The position numbers and the translations under genes were made by a program. The notes under the pieces were generated by a model. That model did no database searches. It was given only the letters and a program-made list of their open reading frames with translations, and was not told where the DNA came from. A stretch of DNA of 64,000 nucleotides from Candidatus Manganitrophus morganii (GTDB taxonomy: Bacteria > Nitrospirota > Nitrospiria > SBBL01 > Manganitrophaceae): the NCBI GenBank assembly GCA_021651055.1, contig JAJHOH010000001.1:2480001-2544000 (forward strand), read 5' to 3'. This document shows positions 33,077 to 41,335 of this stretch, piece by piece. Within the stretch, counting starts at the first letter, position 1; each line of letters opens with the position of its first letter.

Positions 33077-34168
33077 ATGACTGTCATCGAACTGGTTCAG
33101 ATCACGAAGACATACCCGGGCGGGAAAATGCCGGCGGTCTACGACGTTTCCTTCAAGGTTGAGAAAGGAGAGGTGTTGGCGCTCTTGGGGCCGAGCGGCA
33201 GCGGCAAAACAACCCTTCTTCGCTTGATCGCGGGGTTTGAGAAGCCCGATCAGGGAAATATTCTCCTAAACGGCCAAGAAGTAAGCCGGCCGCATCATTG
33301 CCTTTCTCCTGAAAAGCGCGGGGTCGGGATGGTCTTCCAGGACTATGCGCTCTTCCCGCATCTGACAGTGGAAGAGAATGTCGCCTTCGGCCTCGGCGGT
33401 TTGAGCCGGGAGCTTCGAAAGAAGCGGGTCCAAGAGGTCATCGATCAGGTCGGCCTGACCCCTTTGGTTCAACGCTACCCGCATGAGCTCTCCGGGGGGC
33501 AGCAGCAGCGGGTCGCCCTCGCGCGGGCGCTGGCGCCCAATCCGATCGTTTTGATGCTGGATGAGCCGTTCAGCAACCTCGATCCCGATATGCGAACACA
33601 GATGCGGATGGAGGTGGCGGCGATTCTGCGTCGGACCGGAAGCACCGCCATCCTGGTGACACACGATCATGAAGAGGCGTTCGCCATGGCGGACAAGGTC
33701 GCCGTTCTCAATGCGGGCCGTCTGGAGCAGTGCGATACCCCGGAAATGGTCTACCATATTCCATCCACCCCCTTCATCGCCGATTTCGTCGGGCAGGCCG
33801 ACTTTATCCCCGGGGCCATTCAAAACGGAAAGGTTCTCACCGAGATCGGGATCTTTCCGAACGTGTCGATCTTTCCCGACGGGACGGAGGTGATGGTGAT
33901 GATCCGTCCCGACGATGTTGATTTGCTCCCCCGGGGGGAGGGAGCGGCCACGGTCTTGGGCCGCCAATTCAAAGGCTCGGAGAACCGCTACATCGTTGCG
34001 CTTCCCTCCGGACAGATTCTTCACAGCAGCCAGCATTCCCTTGCGGTTTATACCGGCCAAACGAGAGTGGACCTTAAATTAAAAGTGACGCACACGGTTT
34101 TGTTTAAAAAGGACGATGAATTCTTTAAACAGGGGTTCCATCATCCATATGGAGTGAAAAATGCGTGA
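33077..34168 (+). CDS. fbpC: Ferric iron ABC transporter ATP-binding protein
   Basis: 363 residues. ABC ATPase with Walker A GPSGSGKTT, Q-loop FQDYALFPHL, signature LSGGQQQR, Walker B VLMLDEPFSNLDPD and H-loop VTHDH. The C-terminal third is a TOBE-type regulatory domain (MVMIRPDDVDLLPRG), common in FbpC, where it can sense internal iron. It energises FbpB. Starts 4 bp after fbpB. The fur promoter begins 28 bp after the fbpC stop. Confidence 0.93.
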   Translation: MTVIELVQITKTYPGGKMPAVYDVSFKVEKGEVLALLGPSGSGKTTLLRLIAGFEKPDQGNILLNGQEVSRPHHCLSPEKRGVGMVFQDYALFPHLTVEENVAFGLGGLSRELRKKRVQEVIDQVGLTPLVQRYPHELSGGQQQRVALARALAPNPIVLMLDEPFSNLDPDMRTQMRMEVAAILRRTGSTAILVTHDHEEAFAMADKVAVLNAGRLEQCDTPEMVYHIPSTPFIADFVGQADFIPGAIQNGKVLTEIGIFPNVSIFPDGTEVMVMIRPDDVDLLPRGEGAATVLGRQFKGSENRYIVALPSGQILHSSQHSLAVYTGQTRVDLKLKVTHTVLFKKDDEFFKQGFHHPYGVKNA

Positions 34169-34196
34169 AAAAGGAAATCGCCCTCTGAAAAAAAGC

Positions 34197-34225
34197 TTGA
34201 CAACCACAAGGCGCTCTTCTAATAT
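34197..34225 (+). promoter_or_regulatory. Promoter of fur
   Basis: Perfect -35 TTGACA (34197-34202), exact 17-base spacer, near-perfect -10 TAATAT (34220-34225). The predicted start (about 34232) abuts the Fur box, the same geometry as at fbpABC. Confidence 0.75.
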
Positions 34226-34232
34226 GGAGAAC

Positions 34233-34251
34233 GAATTTGATAATCATTCTC
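34233..34251 (+). promoter_or_regulatory. Fur box, autoregulation of fur
   Basis: Identical 19-mer to 30185-30203 (core GATAATCATT), placed at +1 of the fur promoter and 14 bp before ATG 34266. Confidence 0.8.
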
Positions 34252-34265
34252 AATTAGGGCTCCAG

Positions 34266-34751
34266 ATGAAGGAAGAAACACTGCTACAAGAACATATCGC
34301 GAAGCATCATTTGAAGGTCACCAAAGAGCGAAGCGCCATCCTCCGCGCCTTCATTGAGGCGGAGCGCCACGTCACGGCTGAGGAATTATACCGGATGATG
34401 AGGGAGAAGCACGCCTCGATCGGCCTGGCGACGATCTACCGGACCCTTAATCTCTTCTGCGAATGCGGTTTGGCGGAGCAGCGGCAGTTCGGCGACGGCC
34501 ATGCCCGGTATGAACTGACCTACAATGTCAACCATCACGACCACTTGGTCTGCACCCAATGCAAGAAGATCATCGAATTTGAAAATATGGATATCGAGAA
34601 GCTCCAAGAGAAGGTGGCAAAGGCGCATCGCTTTACCATCTACAGCCATAAATTGGAGCTCTATGGACTCTGCTCCGATTGCTCCAAGTCGAACAGTTCC
34701 CTTGAGAAGGGAAAAGATGAACTTCACGCCTTGCGCCATTCCCGAACCTAA
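34266..34751 (+). CDS. fur: Ferric uptake regulator family protein
   Basis: 161 residues from MKEETLLQEHIAKHHLKVTK. The winged-helix DNA-binding domain (SIGLATIYRTLNLFCECGLA) and dimerisation domain with the metal motif NHHDHLVCTQCKK are clear; a second CxxC (CSDC) completes the structural zinc site. The Fur rather than Zur or PerR identity is supported by the Fur boxes before it and before fbpABC. An earlier frame opening at 34161 overlaps fbpC and contains the promoter, so it is not used. Confidence 0.92.
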   Translation: MKEETLLQEHIAKHHLKVTKERSAILRAFIEAERHVTAEELYRMMREKHASIGLATIYRTLNLFCECGLAEQRQFGDGHARYELTYNVNHHDHLVCTQCKKIIEFENMDIEKLQEKVAKAHRFTIYSHKLELYGLCSDCSKSNSSLEKGKDELHALRHSRT

Positions 34752-34833
34752 AGATCAGGCCAAGGTAGGTTCGATCGAGAACGGCTTTTGGTAAATAGAC
34801 GCGTCGGTGATTCAATAAAGAAGAGAGTCGTGT

Positions 34834-35052
34834 ATGCCGAAGGATCAGGAAACGGGAATCGAAGATTTACGTTGTCTTTGTGGCAGTCTCGTCGCGAAGG
34901 TCAGAAAAGACGGGATTGAGCTCAAGTGCCGCCGCTGTAAACGGGTCGCTCTGATCCCGTTCTCGGCGGAGGAGCAGTCGCTTTTGGAAGAAAACCATTC
35001 CGATCTGTTCCGATATCAGATTACGTTCGACCATTCACACGTCGATCCATAA
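34834..35052 (+). CDS. Small Com-like zinc-ribbon protein
   Basis: 72 residues. The CxC...CxxC pattern RCLCGSLVAKVRKDGIELKC followed by RRC resembles the Mu Com translational activator zinc knuckle (a C-x2-C / C-x2-C treble), here with CLC in place of the first CxxC. The C-terminal half is acidic and His-containing (FDHSHVDP). It follows fur by 82 bp and precedes a porin gene. The function could be RNA binding or metal sensing; this is inference from the motif. The Shine-Dalgarno is weak (GAAGAGAG). Confidence 0.6.
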   Translation: MPKDQETGIEDLRCLCGSLVAKVRKDGIELKCRRCKRVALIPFSAEEQSLLEENHSDLFRYQITFDHSHVDP

Positions 35053-35159
35053 TTATTTGCAGGCCGGTATGTGATTGCGCCCGGCATTTTCCCGAAGGCC
35101 AGAGGTCATCATTCAGAACCCCGCGCCGTTATCCACATTACCCACATCAGGAGGAATCA

Positions 35160-36338
35160 ATGTACAGGGGGTTCATTGTTCTGTTTTATGCTCTTTTTCT
35201 GGCGATCGGGATTTATTCGGGGGCGCGGGAGGCATCCGCCGCGTCTGGCGGAAGAAGCCTTCCGCCCGAGCCGGGGGTTGGGGAGGGCCAGGGGGAAGAG
35301 ACGACGCCGCGGCTTACTTTTCATGGATATGGAGAGATACACTACAATAATCCCGAAACCGGATCCACCGTTCCCGACGGGGATGCGCCAGCCCAAATGG
35401 ATTCCCACCGGCTGGTCCTCGGCTGGTCGTATGCTTTCAGCGATTGGATTCAGCTTCATGCCGAGGTCGATTTTGAGCATGCCGCCCAGGCGATGGAGCT
35501 GGAGTTTGCCTATCTGGATTTCTTGATCCATCCGGCCTTCAACGTCCGTGGCGGGGTTGTTCTGATGCCGGTCGGCCCATTGAATGAATTCCACGAGCCG
35601 ACCCTCTTCTACAGCGTCGAGCGTCCCTATGTTCAAGCGTACATCATCCCGACCACCTGGCAGGAAGGGGGAGCGGGAATTTTTGGAGAGCCGCTCCCCG
35701 GGCTCAATTACCGCGTCTACCTTGTTTCCTCTCTGAATGCGGAAGGGTTTACCGCTCGGACCGGGCTTCGGAGCGGTCGCGGAAAGGCCGCCGAGGCCCC
35801 TTCCGATGATCTCGCCGTCGTCGGACGTTTGGAGTATGTCGGCATTCCCGGCCTCGATGTGGGCCTCTCCGCCTATCAGGGTGGGGCCAATGCGACGAAC
35901 AATCCCGACCTTGGCGATGCGTCCGTCGGGATCTGGGAGGGGGATGTGCGGGTCCGCATGGCGGGGGCCGATTTTCGTGCCGTCTATGTGCAGGTCAACG
36001 TGGATGACGCCGACAGCGTCAGCACAGTGACCAGCCAGACGATCGGGGAAGAGATGGTCGGATGGTATGTAGAGGGGGCCTATCATTTCCTTCGACTCAT
36101 TGCCCCGCGCTCCCCGTATGATGCCGTCGTTTTTGTCCGATGGGAAGCGTTCAACACCCAGGAGCAGGTCCCGAGCGGTTTCACCGCCGATCCGACCAAC
36201 GATCGGCAGGTGCTCACCTATGGACTGGCCTATTATCCCGATCCGCAGGTGGCCGTTAAAGTCGACCGGGAGGTCTGGGAAGATGAAGCCGACAATGATG
36301 GAAGCCGGTTCAATGTCGGCCTCGCCTTTATGTTCTGA
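35160..36338 (+). CDS. Outer-membrane porin-like beta-barrel protein
   Basis: 392 residues. A signal peptide (MYRGFIVLFYALFLAIGIYS) ends near ASAASG, then a Pro-rich stretch and amphipathic strands starting RLTFHGYGEIHYNN, typical of phosphate-selective porin O/P-like and metal-respiration-associated barrels. The protein ends in Phe (VGLAFMF), the BAM recognition signature. AGGAGG precedes the ATG ideally. It stands between the Fur/Com genes and the ApbE-FMN fusion. Substrate unknown; the context hints at iron or electron-transfer surface functions. Confidence 0.78.
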   Translation: MYRGFIVLFYALFLAIGIYSGAREASAASGGRSLPPEPGVGEGQGEETTPRLTFHGYGEIHYNNPETGSTVPDGDAPAQMDSHRLVLGWSYAFSDWIQLHAEVDFEHAAQAMELEFAYLDFLIHPAFNVRGGVVLMPVGPLNEFHEPTLFYSVERPYVQAYIIPTTWQEGGAGIFGEPLPGLNYRVYLVSSLNAEGFTARTGLRSGRGKAAEAPSDDLAVVGRLEYVGIPGLDVGLSAYQGGANATNNPDLGDASVGIWEGDVRVRMAGADFRAVYVQVNVDDADSVSTVTSQTIGEEMVGWYVEGAYHFLRLIAPRSPYDAVVFVRWEAFNTQEQVPSGFTADPTNDRQVLTYGLAYYPDPQVAVKVDREVWEDEADNDGSRFNVGLAFMF

Positions 36339-36368
36339 TCGCAATTTCTATTTCATGGGTACTGCAAT

Positions 36369-36397
36369 GGAAGGGCGACCTGTCGGGTCGCCCTTCC
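36369..36397 (+). terminator. Hairpin after the porin gene
   Basis: A 12-bp perfect stem, GGAAGGGCGACC with its complement GGTCGCCCTTCC, around TGTCG, 30 bp after the porin stop. No T-run follows, so termination may be partial or the hairpin may stabilise the porin mRNA. Confidence 0.55.
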
Positions 36398-36421
36398 CGT
36401 ATTATCAAGGCCGGTATTACG

Positions 36422-37930
36422 ATGAATAATTGTTACCGAAGAATTCGCTACCTCATGGGATCGTTCGTGGAGATCACGACCTACGGGGAGCGGGAGGCCT
36501 GTTCGCGGGGGGTTCTTTCCGCCTTTACGGAGATCGCCCGTATTGAGCGTCTGTTGAGCGTTTATCGCACTCAGAGCGATCTGTCTCGTCTGAACGCTTT
36601 TGGAAAGAAAGGGGTCCTCTCGCTTGATCCGGAACTCTTTTGGGTGCTTGCCAAGGCGATCGAATACGCGGAGCGAAGCGGTGGGGCCTTCGATCCGACC
36701 GCCGCGCCGCTGGTTCGCCTTTGGGGATTTGGTCCGGGAGGAGAGCGGTCGATTCCTCCTTCTGCGAGCGAAATTTCAAATGCCTTGGATCGAATCGGCT
36801 TCCAATATCTCCAACTGGCTTCCGGCCGGATCGCGCTCTTGAAGGATGGGATCGAGATGAATTTGGGCGGGGTCGGAAAAGGTTATGCAATCGATCGCGC
36901 AATGCAGAAGCTCCGCGAGACCGGAATCCGTTCCGCTCTGATCAGTTGTGGAAGCACGATCTATGCTCTTGGCGCTCCGCCGGGGGAGGCGGCATGGCGG
37001 ATCGATATCCGGCATCCGAGGCGGGAGGAGGAATCGATCGAGACCCTTTTCCTTCGCGACCAGGCGATTTCCACGTCGGGGGATTATGAGAAGTTTTTTG
37101 TTTTTGGCGGGCGGCGCTTCAGCCATCTGATCGATCCCCGCACGGGAATTCCATCGCAAGGAATCGCCAGCGTCAGTGTCATCGCGCCGACCGCCCTGGA
37201 GGCCGATGCTCTCTCCACCGCCGCTTTCATTCTCGGGGAAGAGGGGAAGCGGTTCCTCGAATCCTTCCCTGAGGTGGAGGGGCTGATCGTTCAGGGGGGA
37301 GAGGAGGGAGTAGCGTTGCGGCGCCGTGAGACAAGGGGATGGGAGTACTTCTACGCCGCAGACCGGGTAAGCCGCCGGCGCTTTCTGGCCATGGCTTCGG
37401 TTGCATTGATCGGCCTGCTTGTTCCGGTCGACGCCGGCGCGACGATCGTCTATTTAACCGAAGAGGAGGCGCTTCGGAAGATGATGCCGGAGGCCGACCG
37501 CTTCAATTCGGAAGGGATCGTCCTCTCCGACGATCAGCTTTCCCGGGCGCAGCAATTGGCCGGACGGAGTTTTCGGGAGAGTCGGTATCGTTTCTGGATC
37601 GGTCGCCGGGGTGAGGAGCGGATCGGCTATGCGACGGTGCTGGAGGTGATCGGAAAGGAACGGCCGATTACCTTCCTGGTCGGGATTGAACCGAACGGCG
37701 AGGTGATGGGGGTGGAGGTCTTAATCTATCGGGAATCGAGAGGGTCCGAGATCCGAAATGCCCGGTTCATGGGACAATTCTTGAAAAAGGGGCTCGACAA
37801 TCCGCTCCGTCTCGGGCATGATGTCGCATCGATCAGCGGCGCGACCCTCTCCGCCCGGGCGGCGGTCTATGTCGTCCGAAAGGCGCTCGCCCTTGTAGAG
37901 GTCGCCTATCGTCAACCGGCGCCCGGTTGA
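36422..37930 (+). CDS. Fusion of FAD:protein FMN transferase (ApbE) with an FMN-binding domain
   Basis: 502 residues. Residues 1-305 are an ApbE flavinyl transferase (MGSFVEITTYGEREACSRGV; GGVGKGYAIDRAM; STSGDYEKFF; HLIDPRTG). Residues 318-336 hold a twin-arginine/membrane segment (SRRRFLAMASVALIGLLVPV). Residues 340-502 are an FMN_bind domain with the flavinylation motif SGAT (472-475, acceptor Thr475). Enzyme and substrate are thus in one chain, suggesting self-flavinylation. The ApbE part lacks its usual N-terminal export signal, so topology is puzzling. ATG 36422 has no good Shine-Dalgarno; M12 is an alternative. Confidence 0.88.
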   Translation: MNNCYRRIRYLMGSFVEITTYGEREACSRGVLSAFTEIARIERLLSVYRTQSDLSRLNAFGKKGVLSLDPELFWVLAKAIEYAERSGGAFDPTAAPLVRLWGFGPGGERSIPPSASEISNALDRIGFQYLQLASGRIALLKDGIEMNLGGVGKGYAIDRAMQKLRETGIRSALISCGSTIYALGAPPGEAAWRIDIRHPRREEESIETLFLRDQAISTSGDYEKFFVFGGRRFSHLIDPRTGIPSQGIASVSVIAPTALEADALSTAAFILGEEGKRFLESFPEVEGLIVQGGEEGVALRRRETRGWEYFYAADRVSRRRFLAMASVALIGLLVPVDAGATIVYLTEEEALRKMMPEADRFNSEGIVLSDDQLSRAQQLAGRSFRESRYRFWIGRRGEERIGYATVLEVIGKERPITFLVGIEPNGEVMGVEVLIYRESRGSEIRNARFMGQFLKKGLDNPLRLGHDVASISGATLSARAAVYVVRKALALVEVAYRQPAPG

Positions 37931-37960
37931 TCGCAACTTCCTCTCGATTACGGAATACGT

Positions 37961-38506
37961 TTGAAGAATTTTACGAGACAAGAAAGCTGGTTATCAAAGT
38001 CGTCGTTGGAAATCCGGCTGATTTATACCCTTTTCATTGCGTTTGCTTTGGCCGGACATCTGAGCTTTATCTTAATCTCGCTCTCCCGGATCGGTCCGAC
38101 TTACGGCAAGATCGTCGCGCATTACCGCGGGGGGGGAGAAGCGGGTGAGGAGATGTCCTTTCCAAAGGAATTCCCGGAGCTTCTGGAAGTCACCCATTTC
38201 CATGCGTACATCGAAGGGATTGTTCTTCTTGTCTTAGCTCACCTCTTTGCCGGTGTTCCGCTTCCACGAGGAATCAAACTGGGGGTTATCGGTCTTTCTT
38301 TCGGGAGCACGTTTCTTGATCTGGCCTCCCCTTGGCTGATCAGGTATCTTTCTCCTCAGGCGGCTTATGCGCAGATGGCCGCCTGGATCGGCATGGGGGT
38401 GAGTTATCTTCCCCTAACTCTTCTTCCGATTTATTTTCTTTGGAAAACCCATCCAGAGGGGCGTAGGAAGAAGGGGCATGGCGCTTCGGCTTCGTCAGTC
38501 CATTGA
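37961..38506 (+). CDS. His-rich four-helix membrane protein, possible b-type cytochrome
   Basis: 181 residues from a TTG start. Four hydrophobic helices (about 20-42, 78-98, 105-127, 138-162). His33 lies in helix 1; His79, His81 and His94 lie in helix 2 (EVTHFHAYIEGIVLLVLAHL), with the 81-94 spacing similar to bis-heme helices of membrane cytochromes b. It follows the ApbE-FMN fusion by 30 bp, so it may pass electrons from the quinone pool to the flavin domain. Family not recognised; heme binding is inference. The TTG start is forced by the lack of an upstream ATG; the Shine-Dalgarno is weak. Confidence 0.6.
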   Translation: MKNFTRQESWLSKSSLEIRLIYTLFIAFALAGHLSFILISLSRIGPTYGKIVAHYRGGGEAGEEMSFPKEFPELLEVTHFHAYIEGIVLLVLAHLFAGVPLPRGIKLGVIGLSFGSTFLDLASPWLIRYLSPQAAYAQMAAWIGMGVSYLPLTLLPIYFLWKTHPEGRRKKGHGASASSVH

Positions 38507-38530
38507 GAAGCATGATCCCTGATTCAGCGG

Positions 38531-38558
38531 TTGACAGCGGGGGGCTAATTTGTTAAAT
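38531..38558 (+). promoter_or_regulatory. Promoter of tRNA-Val
   Basis: Perfect -35 TTGACA (38531-38536); -10 TTAAAT (38553-38558) at a 16-base spacing. The tRNA 5' end follows about 20 bp later. Confidence 0.5.
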
Positions 38559-38579
38559 ATGAGCATCCCGTTCGGTATC

Positions 38580-38654
38580 GGGCGATTAGCTCAGTGGTAG
38601 AGCGCTTCCTTCACACGGAAGAGGCCGCTGGTTCAATCCCAGCATCGCCTACCA
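38580..38654 (+). tRNA. tRNA-Val (anticodon CAC)
   Basis: 75 nt with a complete cloverleaf: acceptor stem closing with one G-U pair, D arm (GCTCAGTGGTAGAGC), anticodon stem CTTCC/GGAAG around the loop TTCACAC (anticodon CAC, reading GTG), T arm GCTGG-TTCAATC-CCAGC, discriminator A and an encoded CCA. Confidence 0.93.
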
Positions 38655-38676
38655 ATCCCTAAAATCTCATTCCCTC

Positions 38677-39192
38677 TCACCGAAGCCATCCCGGCGGCGC
38701 GCCGGCTTTTCTGGCCGCTTCCGGTAGCGCGGTTTGAAGCGCCTCTTCGGCCTTCCGGACCTCCTGTTTCATCGCTTCGATCTCCCGCAGAAGCCGGTCG
38801 GTTTCAGCCTCCCTGAAGAAGATGGTTTTATTCTCGAATCGAAGCCGGCCAAGGGCTTTTTCCGCTTCCGTCAGATGGATGATTATTTCACTCTTTCGTG
38901 ATTGCCATTCTTGGATTCGCTTCTTCCACCAACGCTCATCATGTCCGTTCAGATCGACATTCGCTGAACGTGGGACGGATGCCAAGGGGGCGATCGATTT
39001 TACCACCGGCAGGTCGGGAAGCGGCTGGACCTCCGCATGTTCCCGATAGGCCGGCGGGATTCTCGAAGGAACATTGGTAAAGTGAGGCGTGCCGTCTTCA
39101 TCCAACCATCGAAAGATCTCCCCCGCCATGGCCGAAGGTTTGGATGGAGTCAATAACAGCAACAGAATCAACATGGTTTTAGAGAATATCAT
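38677..39192 (-). CDS. Exported DUF4124 domain protein
   Basis: 171 residues with a signal peptide (MIFSKTMLILLLLLTPSKPS). DUF4124 is recognised from AGEIFRWLDEDGTPHFTNVP, a short beta unit found at the N-terminus of many envelope proteins. The second half is helical with a coiled-coil tendency (REAETDRLLREIEAMKQEVR). GAGGAG precedes the ATG. Function unknown. It is convergent with the tRNA and divergent from the M48 protease gene. Confidence 0.78.
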   Translation of the reverse strand: MIFSKTMLILLLLLTPSKPSAMAGEIFRWLDEDGTPHFTNVPSRIPPAYREHAEVQPLPDLPVVKSIAPLASVPRSANVDLNGHDERWWKKRIQEWQSRKSEIIIHLTEAEKALGRLRFENKTIFFREAETDRLLREIEAMKQEVRKAEEALQTALPEAARKAGAPPGWLR

Positions 39193-39233
39193 TTTTCTCC
39201 TCGGCAGAATTCATATAGACAATACGACGCTCT

Positions 39234-39263
39234 TTGATTCGTCTCTTTTGCTTATGCTACTAT
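39234..39263 (+). promoter_or_regulatory. Promoter of the M48 protease gene
   Basis: -35 TTGATT (39234-39239), 18-base spacer, -10 TACTAT (39258-39263); start near 39270, leader about 42 nt. Confidence 0.45.
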
Positions 39264-39311
39264 AAAAGTACTGTTTATCCTTGGCAAAAATCAACTAGCA
39301 GGGTGGTCTCT

Positions 39312-40121
39312 ATGAAATTTGCGAATGTAATTAAAAAACAGATGATCCTTCTGGCGTTCCTCTCGATCCTGGTCGCTTGCCGGAGCACTCCCGTGACCGA
39401 TCGGGAACAGTTGATCCTGGTCCCGGAATCTCAAGAAATCCAAATGGGACTCACCGCGTATCAGCAAATCTTATCCGAGTCAAAACTTTCAGACGATCCT
39501 GAAAAAGTGGCGATGGTCCGGCGGATCGGCGAGCGGATCGCCGCTGCTGCGGATAAGCCCGATTATCAGTGGGAATTTAATCTGATCGAAGATGACAGCC
39601 AGGTCAATGCATTCGCCTTGCCGGGAGGGAAGGTCGCCATCTACACCGGAATTCTCCCGATCACGCAGAACGAGGCCGGGCTGGCGACGGTGATGGCGCA
39701 CGAGGTGGCCCATGCGACGGCGCGGCACGGCGGCGAGCGGATGTCGACGGGGCTTCTGGCGCAACTGGGAATGATGGCGCTCGATGTCGGTTTAGCCATG
39801 AAGAATCAAGATCCGCAGATGAAGCAGGCGCTCCTGGCCGCCTACGGCGCCGCCGCCCAGGTGGGGGTGATCCTGCCCTTTAGCCGAAAACAAGAGTCGG
39901 AGGCCGACCGGATCGGTTTGACCTATATGGCAAAGGCCGGCTACGATCCCAAAGAGGCGCTTCAATTCTGGGAGAGGATGTCGAAGGTCGAGAAGGAAAA
40001 AGCGCCCGAGTTTCTCTCCACCCATCCGAGCGACGAGACCCGTGTCGAGCAGATTGCAAAATGGATCCCGGAGGTGGAAGAGGAGTATCGGGAGGGTCAA
40101 AGGGGGATGGGGGCGGGGTAA
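39312..40121 (+). CDS. M48 family metalloprotease lipoprotein (LoiP/BepA-like)
   Basis: 269 residues from MKFANVIKKQMILLAFLSIL with lipobox LVAC (Cys23). The HExxH zinc site is HEVAH (130-134), and the third ligand is in ESEADRIGL. NAFALPGGKVAIYTGIL is the substrate-cleft motif of M48C proteases. Short, without TPRs, like LoiP/YcaL envelope proteases that degrade or help assemble outer-membrane proteins. GGTGG lies upstream of ATG 39312; the frame from 39234 overlaps the promoter. Confidence 0.9.
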   Translation: MKFANVIKKQMILLAFLSILVACRSTPVTDREQLILVPESQEIQMGLTAYQQILSESKLSDDPEKVAMVRRIGERIAAAADKPDYQWEFNLIEDDSQVNAFALPGGKVAIYTGILPITQNEAGLATVMAHEVAHATARHGGERMSTGLLAQLGMMALDVGLAMKNQDPQMKQALLAAYGAAAQVGVILPFSRKQESEADRIGLTYMAKAGYDPKEALQFWERMSKVEKEKAPEFLSTHPSDETRVEQIAKWIPEVEEEYREGQRGMGAG

Positions 40122-40134
40122 TCCGGGAACGCTG

Positions 40135-41328
40135 CTAGGAAGCGGCCGGCGTTTGCGTGCAGCGCTTTTTTTCCCGCTCGGCATCGGCCGTTGATTCGAG
40201 ATGGGTGAACGCCTTTGCGAGAAGACAATGGGGTTCGTTTAACTGAGGGTTGAGCTTGAGCGTTTGCTCCAGCTCAAGAACCGCCTGTTCATAGAGATCG
40301 ACCGCAAGATAGGCTTTGCCTAATCCCAGATGGCCATCTGCCGAGTCGGCCTTCCTGCGGAGAAGCCTATGAAATGTATTAATCGACTCCTGAGTCCGGC
40401 CCTGCTTCAAGTAGGCTTCCCCCAGCTTCACATAGAGTCCGATGTTCTCAGGAGAAAGCACCAACGCCCGTTTGATGGCGGAGATTCCTTCATTGGTCGA
40501 CCCCTTTTTGAAGTAAACGTCGGCCAGCCCCTCATAGGCCCGCGCACTCTGAGAGGTCAATCGGATCGCCGCTTGAAACGATTCCAGAGCGAGATCGGCT
40601 TCTTCATTCTTTAAATAACTCTCTCCGAGAAGGACATGCAGATTCGGATCTCGGGGCTTTTTGGAGAGGGCCTCCCGATACGATTTAATCGCATCTCTCC
40701 ATAATTCTTTCACCCTGTACAAATCTCCCACACCGCGATAGGCCTGTGCATACTGCTCGTTGGATGGTGTTTGTCCTGGGAGAGGGGTCACGCCGTCGAG
40801 GACATCATCGATCATTTGCTGTTGGTTTTCGTAAAAAGGGGCCGGAAGCTCAAAGTGAAGCTGAACCAAATTCAGTCCGATCGAAACCGTGTACGAATGA
40901 AAAATTTTGGGGAGACCCTCTCTTTGACCCATCCAGACCAATTCTCTCCACGTTTCTCCCTTTCTCTCGATCTCGCGGGAGGAGATTTCCTGAAAGTGGG
41001 AAAGCTCGTTCCGGATAAATTTTTGAAGCCGCTGAGGGAGCGGGAGCGCCGCCTCGATTTTTCGGTAATCTTCCAGTGAAGGAATGTCCGGCAAGAAAAT
41101 CCCGGTCAAGCGGGCGATCTCCGTCCCGTTCGGTTTTAATTTTCCGACGAACAGCGTATTTTCCGGGGCGGAGAGATGCCATTGCGGGGGGAAGGTGATT
41201 AAAATGCCGGCTTCGTTCGATGTAAAAAGATGGTTCTCATGATCGATCGGTGTCGGCTTGGAAAAACATCCGGCGAGAAAAAGGAGGAAGACCCAGGTAA
41301 ACACCGTATTGTAATGCTCTTTTATCAC
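40135..41328 (-). CDS. TPR-repeat lipoprotein
   Basis: 397 residues from GTG 41328. Lipobox LAGC within FTWVFLLFLAGCFSKP. Residues about 30-195 form an N-terminal domain resembling PsbP/DUF1795-type folds (GILITFPPQWHLSAPENTLF), followed by about six TPRs (YREALSKKPRDPNLHVLLGE; LALESFQAAIRLTSQSARAY; QAVLELEQTLKLNPQLNEPH). Probably an outer-membrane scaffold. The predicted promoter puts the mRNA start at the GTG itself; GTG 41304 is an alternative start just before the signal peptide core. Convergent with the M48 gene (13-bp gap). Confidence 0.8.
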   Translation of the reverse strand: MIKEHYNTVFTWVFLLFLAGCFSKPTPIDHENHLFTSNEAGILITFPPQWHLSAPENTLFVGKLKPNGTEIARLTGIFLPDIPSLEDYRKIEAALPLPQRLQKFIRNELSHFQEISSREIERKGETWRELVWMGQREGLPKIFHSYTVSIGLNLVQLHFELPAPFYENQQQMIDDVLDGVTPLPGQTPSNEQYAQAYRGVGDLYRVKELWRDAIKSYREALSKKPRDPNLHVLLGESYLKNEEADLALESFQAAIRLTSQSARAYEGLADVYFKKGSTNEGISAIKRALVLSPENIGLYVKLGEAYLKQGRTQESINTFHRLLRRKADSADGHLGLGKAYLAVDLYEQAVLELEQTLKLNPQLNEPHCLLAKAFTHLESTADAEREKKRCTQTPAAS

Positions 41329-41335
41329 AAATTTC

